64,000 bases of DNA from Winogradskyella sp. MH6 (GCF_022810765.1 NZ_CP094494.1:1984001-2048000); one strand, 5' to 3'. Counted from the first letter of the stretch, positions 9,907 to 18,776 are shown. Made by a program: numbers and translations. The notes: generated by a model not told the origin, from the letters alone.

Positions 9907-10578
9907 ATGATAAATTTATTATCAAATTTAAAAATTGCTGTACCAGAAAAAATCTTTATTAAAGATCCGGAATCATCCGATCTTGGTAAGCGTATCGTAG
10001 AGCATAGTATTCTTCTTATTGATGACATAGGTTTTGACAGCTTTACTTTTAAAAAGTTAGGAGCAAAAATTGGTTCAAACGAAAGCTCTATCTATCGTTA
10101 TTTTGAAAGCAAGCATAAATTGCTCTTATATCTTACATCGTGGTATTGGGCTTGGATAGAATACCAAATGGTATTTGAAACATATAGTATTCCTGATAAA
10201 ACAGAAAAACTTTATAAAGCTATTGAAGTTGTTACCAGAACTATTAAAGAAGATGTGGCATTTACACATATTAATGAAGTAGTTCTGAGCAGAATTATCA
10301 TCAATGAGTATTCAAAATCATATCTAACAAAAGAAGTGGATATCGAAAATAAGGAAGGTTATTTTGTGGTGTATAAGCGTTTAATTACAAGGTTAAAAGA
10401 AATGCTTCTAGACATCAATCCAGATTATAAGCATCCTTCAAGTTTGGCAAGCACCATTGTGGGTGGTGCACTACATCAACATTTTTTAAAAGAGCATTTT
10501 AAATCAATTACAGATTGTCATACATACGATTCTACAACCAATTTTTTTAAGGACTTAGCTATTAAAACCATCAGTTAA
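9907..10578 (+). CDS. TetR/AcrR family transcriptional regulator
   Basis: DNA-binding regulator of 223 residues, predicted dimer. The N-terminal helix-turn-helix is visible as IGFDSFTFKKLGAKIGSN followed by ESSIYRYFESKHKLL, the TetR signature. The C-terminal ligand domain is divergent and contains a W-Y-W-A-W patch right after the HTH. It is the first gene of a unit with an ABC-type protein, HlyD and TolC (5-bp gap to the next gene), so it most likely controls this export operon. The ATG at 9907 is preferred because the promoter lies between it and the earlier ATG at 9865. The effector is unknown. Confidence 0.85.
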   Translation: MINLLSNLKIAVPEKIFIKDPESSDLGKRIVEHSILLIDDIGFDSFTFKKLGAKIGSNESSIYRYFESKHKLLLYLTSWYWAWIEYQMVFETYSIPDKTEKLYKAIEVVTRTIKEDVAFTHINEVVLSRIIINEYSKSYLTKEVDIENKEGYFVVYKRLITRLKEMLLDINPDYKHPSSLASTIVGGALHQHFLKEHFKSITDCHTYDSTTNFFKDLAIKTIS

Positions 10579-10583
10579 TCTAT

Positions 10584-12245
10584 ATGATAGAACAAAAAAC
10601 TACAATGTCTCCATGGGAAAGACTCATGGGACTTTTAAAATTAGAGAAGAGAGACATTTTACAAGTTGTATATTATGCCGTATTTTCAGGGCTTTTAGGT
10701 TTAACGTTGCCTCTTGGTGTACAGGCTATTGTAAATTTAATACAAGGAGCTCAAGTCAGTACGTCATGGGTTGTGTTGGTTATTTTAGTTACCATCGGTG
10801 TTGCATTTGTAGGAGTGCTTCAAATTATGCAGTTAAGAATGATTGAAACCATTCAGCAACGTATTTTTACAAGAGCATCTTTTGAATTTAGCTTTAGGTT
10901 TCCAAAGATAAAAATGAACGAGCTGCGTAATTATTACCCACCAGAATTGGCCAATCGTTTTTTTGATACACTGACTATTCAAAAGGGATTGGCTAAAATA
11001 TTAATCGATATACCTTCGGCAGTACTTCAAATTATTTTTGCCTTAATTCTCTTATCATTTTACCATCCGTTCTTTATTGTCTTTGGTATTTTTCTACTCT
11101 TGCTTATCTACATTGTGTTTAAGTTTACGGCAAAAAAAGGTTTAGAAACAAGTATACAAGAATCTAAGCACAAGTATCGTGTAGCACACTGGATTGAGGA
11201 AATCGCTAGAGCTGTAGTGAGCTTTAAGCTATCTGGAAAGACTAATTTAGGTATGCAAAAGAATGATGACATTGTGAATAGTTACTTAGAAGCCAGAGAA
11301 AATCACTTTAAAATATTAGTGCTGCAGTTTATTCAAATGATAGGCTTTAAGGTCATCGTTACAGCAAGTTTATTGCTTATTGGTGGGTTGTTGGTTTTAA
11401 ATCAAGAAATGAACATAGGTCAGTTTGTTGCTGCAGAAATCATTATTCTTTTAGTTATTGCATCAGTCGAAAAATTGATTTTAGGTTTAGAAGCATTTTA
11501 TGATGTGTTAACATCACTAGAAAAAATGGGAGAAGTAGTAGACAAGGAACTAGAGTCTCAAGATGGTGATAAACCAGAATTTAAGGATGACTTTGTGTTA
11601 GAATTAGATAATGTAAGTTATAGTGTGCCAGGTAGAGAAGCACCTATACTTAAGAACATTTCATTAAATATAAAACCCAAAAGTAGAATTTTAATTGAAG
11701 GTGTAAGTGGTTCGGGTAAATCCACATTGTTAATGTTAATTGGTGGACTTGTTGAAGCTACAAAAGGGAAAATGTATTTAGATAAATTCATGCTAAGTAA
11801 TGTAAATCTCAACCATTACAGGTCACATCTAGGTTTAGCACTTTCTGAAGAAACTACGTTTGAAGCTACCATTAAAGAGAACATTACTTTTGGAAATCCA
11901 GATATATCAGACGAACAGTTAATGTGGGCAATTGAGCAAGTTGGTTTGTATCAATTCATCAAGGAAAGTCCTAAAGGAGTGAATACCATTTTACATCCTG
12001 CCGGAAATCAAATTCCTTTTACGGTAACAAGAAAAATTGTGTTGGCTAGAGCTATAGTTGACAAGCCAAAAATTTTAATTCTAGAAGATCCTTTAGAGCA
12101 GTTTGAAAAATCTGAAGCTGATAGAATCATTAAGTTTTTGTTAGACAAGTCTAATCCTTGGGCATTAGTTGTGGTAAGTAAAAATAATGACTGGTCGCAA
12201 GGTTGTACAGAGGTTATTACTTTAAAAAATGGTAAAATCGCTTAA
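10584..12245 (+). CDS. ABC transporter-like membrane/ATPase fusion with degenerate nucleotide-binding domain
   Basis: Inner-membrane protein of 553 residues with an ABC exporter layout: hydrophobic transmembrane region (about 25-310), then an ABC domain (about 340-553). Walker A is intact (GVSGSGKST, Lys379). The other motifs are altered. The Q-loop position reads ALSEE; the LSGGQ signature is replaced by FTVT before RKIVLARAI. Walker B reads ILILED, with Glu501-Asp502 in place of Asp-Glu, and the H-loop reads VVSKN with no His. It resembles type I secretion ABC proteins, has no peptidase domain, and sits between TetR and HlyD/TolC genes. ATP may be bound but hydrolysis by the usual mechanism is doubtful. 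Confidence 0.85.
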   Translation: MIEQKTTMSPWERLMGLLKLEKRDILQVVYYAVFSGLLGLTLPLGVQAIVNLIQGAQVSTSWVVLVILVTIGVAFVGVLQIMQLRMIETIQQRIFTRASFEFSFRFPKIKMNELRNYYPPELANRFFDTLTIQKGLAKILIDIPSAVLQIIFALILLSFYHPFFIVFGIFLLLLIYIVFKFTAKKGLETSIQESKHKYRVAHWIEEIARAVVSFKLSGKTNLGMQKNDDIVNSYLEARENHFKILVLQFIQMIGFKVIVTASLLLIGGLLVLNQEMNIGQFVAAEIIILLVIASVEKLILGLEAFYDVLTSLEKMGEVVDKELESQDGDKPEFKDDFVLELDNVSYSVPGREAPILKNISLNIKPKSRILIEGVSGSGKSTLLMLIGGLVEATKGKMYLDKFMLSNVNLNHYRSHLGLALSEETTFEATIKENITFGNPDISDEQLMWAIEQVGLYQFIKESPKGVNTILHPAGNQIPFTVTRKIVLARAIVDKPKILILEDPLEQFEKSEADRIIKFLLDKSNPWALVVVSKNNDWSQGCTEVITLKNGKIA

Positions 12246-12256
12246 AGAAATTTAGT

Positions 12257-13609
12257 ATGCTAAATATATCACACAATCAACTCAATAAAACCGTTGATAT
12301 TAAGGGTTCAAAATCTGGTCAGCGTGTATTTCACGGTAGGTATTATAAATATTTCAATCGCTTTTTAGGTGCTTTTGCCATTATGGGTATTATTATTTTG
12401 TTTTTACCATGGACACAAACCATTACAGGTAGAGGTAATGTTACTACATTAACACCAGAGCAAAGACCGCAAACCATACAATCTCCAATTCCAGGGCGTA
12501 TAGAAAAATGGTATGTTAGAGAAGGTGATTTTGTGTCTAAAGGAGATACAATTATTCAGATTTCAGAAATTAAAAGCGAGTATTTTGATCCTAACCTTGT
12601 AGAGCGTACAGAACAGCAACGTGACGCCAAAGCACTATCTGTAGGTTCGTATGCCGAAAAAGTGAAAGCATTAGACCGTCAAATAAATGCGTTAACAAAT
12701 GAGCGTTCTCTAAAACTAGAGCAAGCTAGAAACAAATTAACACAGGCTCGTCTAAAAGTAAAAAGCGATAGTATAGATTTGGAGGCTGCCAATACCAATA
12801 AAAATATTGCACAACGCCAGTATGATCGTACAGTTACATTGCAGGAGGAGGGTTTTAAAGCAACCAAAGATGTTGAAGATAAACGATTGAAGCTTCAGGA
12901 AACGGAAGCCAAATTAATATCGCAAGAGAATAAATTGTTGGCAAGTAAAAATGAGGTGATTAACGCGCAAGTAGAGCTGTCAAGACTTGGTGCAGAGTAT
13001 GCTGATAAAATTTCAAAAGCGCAGAGTGATAAGTTTACAGCACAATCTAGCCAGTTTGATACCGAAGCTCAAGTTTCAAAATTAGAAAATGAGTTTTCTA
13101 ACTATCAGATTAGAAATGAACTAAGATTTATAAAAGCGCCTTATGATGGTTACATTAATAAAGCGTTAAGAGGAGGGATTGGGCAGACGTTTAAAGAGGG
13201 AGAAGCTTTAGTTGGCATTATGCCAGCACAGGCAGATTTAGCAGTTGAAACTTATGTTGCACCAATTGATTTACCTTTAATTCATTTGGGTGAAAAAGTA
13301 AGAGTTCAGTTTGATGGTTGGCCAGCAATTGTATTTAGCGGTTGGCCTAATGTATCCTATGGAACCTATGGAGCTAAGGTTGTGGCTGTAGAGAATTTTA
13401 TCAGTGCAAACGGAAAGTTTAGAGTGCTTTTAGCACCAGACGAAGAAGATCACAAATGGCCAGAAGAGATTAGAGCAGGTTCAGGTGCTTACACAATGGC
13501 GTTGTTAGAAGACGTGCCAATTTGGTTTGAACTTTGGAGACAACTCAACGGATTTCCACCAAACTACTATCAGCCAGAAGCTAATAACACAAACTCGGAA
13601 AAGAAATGA
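12257..13609 (+). CDS. HlyD family periplasmic adaptor
   Basis: Membrane-fusion protein of 450 residues linking the inner-membrane ABC-like protein to the TolC channel. A single membrane helix lies at about residues 34-53, followed by a lipoyl/barrel-sandwich half (IPGRIEKWYVREGDFVSKGD). A long coiled-coil hairpin follows (about 110-280, Lys/Glu/Gln-rich heptads), then the returning lipoyl half (IKAPYDGYINKALR) and a beta-barrel domain. It begins 11 bp after the ABC gene, and its stop codon overlaps the start of the TolC gene (ATGA), indicating translational coupling. The substrate is not evident. Confidence 0.92.
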   Translation: MLNISHNQLNKTVDIKGSKSGQRVFHGRYYKYFNRFLGAFAIMGIIILFLPWTQTITGRGNVTTLTPEQRPQTIQSPIPGRIEKWYVREGDFVSKGDTIIQISEIKSEYFDPNLVERTEQQRDAKALSVGSYAEKVKALDRQINALTNERSLKLEQARNKLTQARLKVKSDSIDLEAANTNKNIAQRQYDRTVTLQEEGFKATKDVEDKRLKLQETEAKLISQENKLLASKNEVINAQVELSRLGAEYADKISKAQSDKFTAQSSQFDTEAQVSKLENEFSNYQIRNELRFIKAPYDGYINKALRGGIGQTFKEGEALVGIMPAQADLAVETYVAPIDLPLIHLGEKVRVQFDGWPAIVFSGWPNVSYGTYGAKVVAVENFISANGKFRVLLAPDEEDHKWPEEIRAGSGAYTMALLEDVPIWFELWRQLNGFPPNYYQPEANNTNSEKK

Positions 13610-15012
13610 GGCTACTTTTAGTATTTATTATTTCTAGTGTCTTTTATATTGGTTTTTCGCAGAGTGAATTGCCAACAGATAACGTCATGCGCTTTGATGA
13701 ATATTTGGGTTACGTAAAAAAGTTTCACCCTGTTGTAAAGCAAGCGCAGCTGGTCATAGATGAGAGTCAAGCTAAATTGATGAAGTCTCGTGGTGCTTTT
13801 GATCCAAAGGTCGAAGTAGATTATAGTCGAAAGAAATTTCAAGGCACAGAATATTACGATAAGCTTAACGGGATGTTTAAAATACCAACCTGGTTTGGTG
13901 TTGAGTTGAAAGCTAAGTTTGAAGAAAATTCAGGGTATTACCTAAACCCAGAATCAACTGTGCCAGAAGATGGTTTGTTCAGCGCAGGTTTTTCTGTTCC
14001 GGTTGGCCAAGGGTTGTGGATAAACAATCGAATGGCAGCTTTAAAGCAGGCAAAATTATACAGGGAACAAGCTAAGGCAGACAGAGATATTTATGTCAAC
14101 AATGTTTTATTTGAAGCGTCATTGGTCTATTTTAAATGGTTGCAAGCGTATAACGAATTGGTGTTGTTTCAGAATTTTTTAGCCAATGCAGAATTGCGTT
14201 ATGAAGGTATTGTAAAAGGAGTAGAAGTAGGTGAAAATGCTGAAATCGATGCTACAGAAGCAAAAATTGCAGTAAATAACAGAAAGCTTAGTTTAGAGCA
14301 ATCTAAAGTAAAGTTGATGAAAGCGGCTTTAGAACTCTCTAATTTTTTGTGGTTAGAAAATAATATTCCTGTGGAATTGCAACCAGACGTTATTCCAGAT
14401 ATTAATGCAGAAGCTAGTATTGATGCAACATTTGATATTAATACACTACAAACGGAAGAGCAAGAGCTAGCTACGCATCCAAAAATGCAATCTTTGGATT
14501 TTAAATTGCAAGGTTTGGAAGTGGATACTAAGCTAAAAGCAAATAAACTGTTGCCAAAAATAAGCTTAGAGTATAATTTTCTTACGGAAACACCAGACGA
14601 AACCAGTAGCTTAAATACTACCAACTACAAGAGCGGACTCAATCTTAGCTTACCTTTGTTTTTACGAAAGGAACGTGGCGATTTAAAATTAGCACGAATA
14701 AAACAGCGAGATGCAGAGTTTGAAATTGATGCCACGCGAGTAACACTTCAAAATAAAATTAGAGCGATTAAGCAAGAGTTGGCATCTTATGTTACCCAAA
14801 CTGAAATCACTACAGAAATGGTTTCAGATTACCAACGAATGCTTTATGCAGAAGAGCGCAAATTTCAATTGGGAGAAAGTTCTTTGTTCTTGGTTAATTC
14901 TCGTGAATCTAAACTTATCGATGGGCAGTTAAAAGCTATTGAACTTCAGAATAAATTCTTTAATACCAAAGCGAAGCTGTTTAATAGTTTGGCAGTGAAC
15001 CCAAATTTGTAA
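13606..15012 (+). CDS. TolC family outer-membrane efflux protein
   Basis: Outer-membrane channel-tunnel of the TolC type, 468 residues. The signal peptide covers about residues 1-18 (ends GFSQ). The mature part is mainly long amphipathic helices rich in Ala, Gln, Lys and Glu, with two related halves (each with a K-Q-A-K/L-K-A pattern) and short strands between, as in TolC. It overlaps the HlyD gene by 4 bp and completes the TetR-ABC-HlyD-TolC operon. Together the three structural genes would form a tripartite export path across both membranes. Confidence 0.9.
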   Translation: MRLLLVFIISSVFYIGFSQSELPTDNVMRFDEYLGYVKKFHPVVKQAQLVIDESQAKLMKSRGAFDPKVEVDYSRKKFQGTEYYDKLNGMFKIPTWFGVELKAKFEENSGYYLNPESTVPEDGLFSAGFSVPVGQGLWINNRMAALKQAKLYREQAKADRDIYVNNVLFEASLVYFKWLQAYNELVLFQNFLANAELRYEGIVKGVEVGENAEIDATEAKIAVNNRKLSLEQSKVKLMKAALELSNFLWLENNIPVELQPDVIPDINAEASIDATFDINTLQTEEQELATHPKMQSLDFKLQGLEVDTKLKANKLLPKISLEYNFLTETPDETSSLNTTNYKSGLNLSLPLFLRKERGDLKLARIKQRDAEFEIDATRVTLQNKIRAIKQELASYVTQTEITTEMVSDYQRMLYAEERKFQLGESSLFLVNSRESKLIDGQLKAIELQNKFFNTKAKLFNSLAVNPNL

Positions 15013-15053
15013 AACCCCTTTTTTATTTCCCTAAAAGGAAAAACTTTAATTGA

Positions 15054-15142
15054 TGTCATTGCGAGAAACGAGGCACGAGTGACGTGGCAATCTTTATGTC
15101 GAATTCAAATTCAATAGATTGCCACACTACGTTCGCAATGAC
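15054..15142. repeat. REP-like inverted repeat
   Basis: The left arm (15054-15093) begins TGTCATTGCGAG and ends GGCAATCT; the right arm (15115-15142) begins AGATTGCCAC and ends CGCAATGACA. The outer and inner ends are complementary, leaving a variable core of about 20 bases. It occupies the 225-bp spacer between tolC and the Mur ligase gene. I recognise the TGTCATTGCGAG end as a type of dispersed palindrome seen in many Bacteroidota; copy number in this genome cannot be judged from one window. Confidence 0.8.
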
Positions 15143-15225
15143 AGTAGAATATTATTTATTTCTTGTTTGTTATGAGCATAGGGAATTTTCTCATCCCTCA
15201 TCTCTAATATCTCTTTTCTATAATT

Positions 15226-15233
15226 TATATTTG
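15226..15233 (+). promoter_or_regulatory. Promoter -7 element abutting the Mur ligase start codon
   Basis: TATATTTG, a perfect TAnnTTTG match, ends 4 bases before the ATG at 15238. If used, transcription would begin at or next to the start codon and give a leaderless or nearly leaderless mRNA. Confidence 0.5.
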
Positions 15234-15237
15234 TTGT

Positions 15238-16590
15238 ATGAACGTACATTTTATAGCTATAGGTGGTGCTGCAATGCACAATTTGGCGTTAGCGCTACAT
15301 AACAAAGGATACAATATCACTGGAAGTGATGATACTATTTTTGACCCATCAAAATCACGATTAGAGGCTAAAGGCTTATTGCCTGAAACTTTTGGTTGGT
15401 TTCCAGAAAAAATCACAATAGATTTAGATGCTGTGGTGTTAGGTATGCACGCCAAAGCTGATAATCCTGAGTTACTAAAAGCACAGGAATTAGGTCTTAA
15501 AATCTATAGCTATCCAGAGTTTTTGTATGAGCAATCTAAAAACAAAACCAGAGTCGTGATTGGTGGTAGCCACGGAAAAACAACCATAACCTCTATGATT
15601 TTGCACGTTATGCATTACCACGATATAGATGTGGATTATATGGTTGGTGCACAACTCGAAGGTTTTGATGTGATGGTAAAACTTACCGAAGACAATGATT
15701 TTATAGTTTTAGAAGGTGATGAGTATTTAAGTTCGCCAATAGATAGACGACCAAAGTTTCATTTATACAAACCAAACATTGCTCTGCTGAGTGGTATTGC
15801 TTGGGATCATATCAATGTATTTCCGACGTTTGAAAACTATGTTGAGCAATTCAAAATCTTTGTAGATTCTATTGTTTTAGGCGGAAGTATTAATTACAAC
15901 GAAGAAGATGAAGAATTGAAAAAAGTAGTTGAAGCTTCAGAAAACCAAATACGTAAAATTCCATATCACACACCAGAATATACGGTTGAAAATGGTGAAA
16001 CCTTATTAGAAACTCCTGAAGGTCCAATGCCAATTGAAATTTTTGGTGCTCATAATTTAAATAACCTTGCTGGTGCAAAATGGATTTGCCAACATATGGG
16101 AATTGATGAGGATGATTTCTATGAGGCGATTTCTACATTCAAAGGGGCGAGCAAACGCTTAGAGAAAATCGCAGAAACTCCGAAAAGTGTGGCTTACAAG
16201 GATTTTGCACATTCACCAAGTAAGGTAGAAGCCACAACCAAAGCAGTTAAAGCTCAATATAGCGATAGAACGTTAGTGGCTTGTTTAGAGTTGCACACTT
16301 ACAGTAGCCTTAATGCCGAATTTTTAAAAGAATACAAAGGTGCGTTAGACGCTGCTGATGTAGCTGTAGTTTTCTATTCGCCTCATGCTGTCGAAATTAA
16401 AAAATTGGAAGAGGTTACTCACGAGCAAATCGCAAACGCCTTTGAGCGCGATGATTTAATTATTTATACAAATCCAGAAGAATTTAAAGCCTTTTTATTC
16501 TCACAGAATTTTGATAACAAATCCTTGTTATTAATGAGCTCTGGTAATTATGGTGGTTTAGATTTTGATGAGGTGACGAAATTATTTTGA
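15238..16590 (+). CDS. mpl: Mpl-type Mur ligase (UDP-MurNAc:tripeptide ligase)
   Basis: Cytoplasmic ATP-dependent amide ligase of the Mur family, 450 residues. The N-terminal Rossmann-like domain begins directly with IAIGGAAMHNLALAL, as in Mpl, which supports the ATG used. The ATP-binding loop GGSHGKTT is at residues 109-116 (Lys114). The central-domain feature DFAHSPSK lies near residue 320-330. Mpl joins recovered murein tripeptide to UDP-MurNAc in peptidoglycan recycling. The start fits Mpl better than MurC, but a MurC/MurF-like role cannot be excluded without comparison. It is a single gene between two palindromic repeats. Confidence 0.85.
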   Translation: MNVHFIAIGGAAMHNLALALHNKGYNITGSDDTIFDPSKSRLEAKGLLPETFGWFPEKITIDLDAVVLGMHAKADNPELLKAQELGLKIYSYPEFLYEQSKNKTRVVIGGSHGKTTITSMILHVMHYHDIDVDYMVGAQLEGFDVMVKLTEDNDFIVLEGDEYLSSPIDRRPKFHLYKPNIALLSGIAWDHINVFPTFENYVEQFKIFVDSIVLGGSINYNEEDEELKKVVEASENQIRKIPYHTPEYTVENGETLLETPEGPMPIEIFGAHNLNNLAGAKWICQHMGIDEDDFYEAISTFKGASKRLEKIAETPKSVAYKDFAHSPSKVEATTKAVKAQYSDRTLVACLELHTYSSLNAEFLKEYKGALDAADVAVVFYSPHAVEIKKLEEVTHEQIANAFERDDLIIYTNPEEFKAFLFSQNFDNKSLLLMSSGNYGGLDFDEVTKLF

Positions 16591-16593
16591 TGA

Positions 16594-16676
16594 TTTTGTC
16601 ATCCTGAACTTGTTTCAGGATCCCATTGAGAAGTTTCTTTGCTAGTAGATTCCGTATCAAGTGTGGAATGACAAAA
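16594..16676. repeat. Palindromic repeat with terminal TTTTGTCATCC / GGAATGACAAAA
   Basis: The ends TTTTGTCATCC (left) and GGAATGACAAAA (right) are inverted. Just inside the left end is a second small palindrome, TCCTGAA-CTTGT-TTCAGGA. It fills the gap between the Mur ligase and mscS-type genes, which converge here, so it could also act as a structural terminator. A partial copy of the left end occurs in reverse orientation at 25255-25281. Confidence 0.75.
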
Positions 16677-16682
16677 GATTTT

Positions 16683-17594
16683 TTAAGTGTCTGTTGCCTT
16701 ACTATCTTTAATATTCACGGTTGGTATATTTACAATTTCAAACGTAGCAGAAGCGAGTTTAACTTTACCGTTGGTTTGCTCAATACGTTTACCAATTTCT
16801 TCATTAAGTATATGTTTTGTATATCTTCTTTTCTTGTAATCTACAATATATCTGAGGTTAAATTGTACCCAATTGTCTGTCATTGTAATGGCAAGTGAAG
16901 GATTTACCTGAGCATCTTCAATATAGTACTTATCTACCACACCTTTCCATTTGGATATAGATTCTGTAACATATTCAGATAGCTTTTCCTGAGCTACAGA
17001 AATAACTATTTCTTTCGCTAATTCTATATTAGAACCATATCTAATGGGTAAATTAAATTCGTCCCAAACAAAAGGGAAATCCTGAGAGTAATTGTAAACA
17101 GGGCCTTTAAACACAAAAGCATTGCTCAGTTTTACAATTCTGCCACTATAATTGTCACTGCTTACCCATTGACCAATTTCCATCATTGTGGTGTAAATAC
17201 TATCAATGTCTATAACATCTCCTTTAATACCGTTTATTTCAATGCGGTCTCCGGGTTTGTAAACACGCACAAAAAAAATATAGAACGAACCTGTAATACT
17301 CAGTATTAATTCTTGTAGTGTTATGGTAATACCAGCTGTTAATAAACCAATGGCAAGACCAAAATCTTTAATGTTACCCGTAAAATAGGTGATGGTAATA
17401 AGTACAACTAAGAAATAGCCAATAATTTCAATGCTTTTTTGAGACTTGTAGCGCAAAGCGTTATCAGGAAGGCGTTTTTTTAGAAGTCGTCTTACCCATG
17501 AAATTAATAGAAAAATAAGTATAACCCAAACCAGATATTTAGCAATATTCACCAGAATAGGATATGCCTCTAACCAATGTTTTATGTCTTCCAC
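16683..17594 (-). CDS. MscS family mechanosensitive ion channel
   Basis: Small-conductance mechanosensitive channel of 303 residues. Three hydrophobic helices lie in the first 120 residues; the last is the pore-lining TM3 (FGLAIGLLTAGITITLQELI), rich in Gly and Ala. The MscS beta domain follows (YKPGDRIEINGIKGDVIDID), then the alpha/beta C-terminal vestibule. It would release osmolytes during hypo-osmotic shock. The TM3 pattern and the P-G-D-R-I-E motif make the family secure. It is monocistronic. Confidence 0.92.
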   Translation of the reverse strand: MEDIKHWLEAYPILVNIAKYLVWVILIFLLISWVRRLLKKRLPDNALRYKSQKSIEIIGYFLVVLITITYFTGNIKDFGLAIGLLTAGITITLQELILSITGSFYIFFVRVYKPGDRIEINGIKGDVIDIDSIYTTMMEIGQWVSSDNYSGRIVKLSNAFVFKGPVYNYSQDFPFVWDEFNLPIRYGSNIELAKEIVISVAQEKLSEYVTESISKWKGVVDKYYIEDAQVNPSLAITMTDNWVQFNLRYIVDYKKRRYTKHILNEEIGKRIEQTNGKVKLASATFEIVNIPTVNIKDSKATDT

Positions 17595-17642
17595 AACACT
17601 CTAAATTAAGACTTGTAATGATGTTGAAATTATCAACTAAGT

Positions 17643-17650
17643 CAAATATA
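17643..17650 (-). promoter_or_regulatory. Promoter -7 element for the MscS gene
   Basis: The minus strand reads TATATTTG, a perfect TAnnTTTG match, about 49 bases upstream of the MscS start codon. No convincing -33 element is seen. Confidence 0.45.
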
Positions 17651-17734
17651 AATGAAAGTTGGCGTGGTGGTAATGATTTTAATCAGTTGAAGGTTGGTTT
17701 TTAAGGGTTTGGGTAACTCTCTTTATATACAAGT

Positions 17735-18517
17735 TTACCCAATCTTAGATTTAATTAAAAATACCAAAACCAAAATATTGAGAGGCAATAACCACCAAAC
17801 CCATTTGGTATTGTTGTTTCCAAATATGGTGTTAGAGATAAAACCATCCATTTTATTGTAAAGTTTTGAGCTGGCTTCCATTTTATTTCCGCTAGAGATA
17901 TCTTCTTTTAAGTCTATGAGCATGCCTGCAAAAGGAATTTTGCTTAGAATTAAGATGATGCCTTTTCTTAAAAACTTTGGTGTTTTTTTGTATCTGGAAT
18001 TTACCATCTTACCAAAGTCTAAAGTTTTCTGTAGCTGATTGTCAGACACCTTGCCTTTACCTTTAAATACGTGTTCTGTTTTGTCAATGATGAGTTCGCT
18101 TATTTTGTGAAAGAGCGATGATAGATTTTCATAAATAACTCTCATGGTATCAATAATAACGTACTGATACGCTCTGTAAGACGCATAAATGGTTACAGCA
18201 AGGCCAAGAATAAAAACCAGAATCACAAACATAAGTTTGCTGAACTCAAAGTCCGTAGAGAAAAGCCGCTTTATAGCATAAAAAAACAAAATGGTATTAG
18301 ATATGGCAAAAAGAAATAATACGGTAAAAAAGCGCTTTACACTATTTACACCAAGTTTTCCACCTTCTTTTATCAATCGCCAAGGATGATTGAGTAGTTG
18401 CAGAAGTCTGTTGTTGTTTTCTTCGTTTTCAGGAAGATTGTTGTATTCTATTTCAAACTCTTTTTCTTCACCACCATTTATTTGATAGCTACCTTGCATT
18501 GAAAATTTCTTTTTCAT
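17735..18517 (-). CDS. Hypothetical membrane protein
   Basis: I do not recognise this 260-residue protein. Residues 1-60 are polar with an acidic Glu/Asn-rich stretch (EYNNLPENEENNN). Two adjacent hydrophobic helices follow at about 77-100 and 108-130, then a long amphipathic region rich in Lys, and a final hydrophobic helix next to the basic C-terminus. An in-frame TTG at 18532 could extend it by five residues; the ATG at 18517 is preferred. Its upstream region carries the outer end of the cassette-like unit to its right, so it is the first gene beyond that unit and may depend on transcription entering from it. Confidence 0.6.
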   Translation of the reverse strand: MKKKFSMQGSYQINGGEEKEFEIEYNNLPENEENNNRLLQLLNHPWRLIKEGGKLGVNSVKRFFTVLFLFAISNTILFFYAIKRLFSTDFEFSKLMFVILVFILGLAVTIYASYRAYQYVIIDTMRVIYENLSSLFHKISELIIDKTEHVFKGKGKVSDNQLQKTLDFGKMVNSRYKKTPKFLRKGIILILSKIPFAGMLIDLKEDISSGNKMEASSKLYNKMDGFISNTIFGNNNTKWVWWLLPLNILVLVFLIKSKIG

Positions 18518-18563
18518 CTGTATGGATGTCAATTTTTTGTAAAAGGTCGTTTAATTTTTTGAA

Positions 18564-18592
18564 AAAGACAAAATCTTGTTGAAAGTTGGTTT
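18564..18592 (-). repeat. Left copy of the 29-bp direct repeat bounding a cassette-like unit
   Basis: This 29-bp stretch matches 19591-19619 at 27 of 29 positions in the same orientation (core TCTTGTTGAAAGTTGGTTT). The two copies bracket a 1.06-kb block holding one minus-strand gene. Weaker similarity extends about ten bases further left, into an A/T-rich stretch. Confidence 0.85.
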
Positions 18593-18669
18593 GGTGATAT
18601 GGGTTTTTCGTAAGGCGAGAGGACTATTTTAGAGGTGACGCTATCGGTTTGTGTATGGTTTCGTTGCGT

Positions 18670-18773
18670 GAAAATCCGCGAGGATTTTCCGACGTAAACC
18701 GAAGATAGCAAATTTGCGAGGACTTTCCGAGTGGAAAGTAAGAAGCAATGAACTATAGCCGTTGTTAGCACCA
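18670..18773 (-). repeat. Distal (3') end of cassette-like unit: two hairpins and inverted core
   Basis: Two perfect hairpins, GAAAATCC-GCGA-GGATTTTC (18670-18689) and ACTTTCC-GAGT-GGAAAGT (18722-18739), precede the sequence GTTAGCACCA at 18764-18773. Nine bases of this (18765-18773) are the exact inverse complement of 19515-19523 on the other side of the gene. In the gene's reading direction the end begins TGGTGCTAACAACGGC directly after the stop codon. The layout resembles the attC end of an integron cassette, but the core does not fit the strict GTTRRRY rule and no integrase is in the window. Confidence 0.65.
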
Positions 18774-18776
18774 GTT

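Noticed and set aside
14199..14624. 141-codon open frame antisense to the TolC gene
   Set aside because: Ser/Phe/Leu-rich shadow of the coiled-coil coding sequence; no start context or recognisable domain.
15084..15302. 72-codon plus-strand frame before the Mur ligase
   Set aside because: Covers the REP-like palindrome and overlaps the ligase start in another frame; no family resemblance.
18529..18771. 80-codon minus-strand open frame in the gap between the two unknown membrane genes
   Set aside because: It runs through the two hairpins and the repeat end of the cassette-like unit; the sequence looks like a chance frame over structured non-coding DNA.
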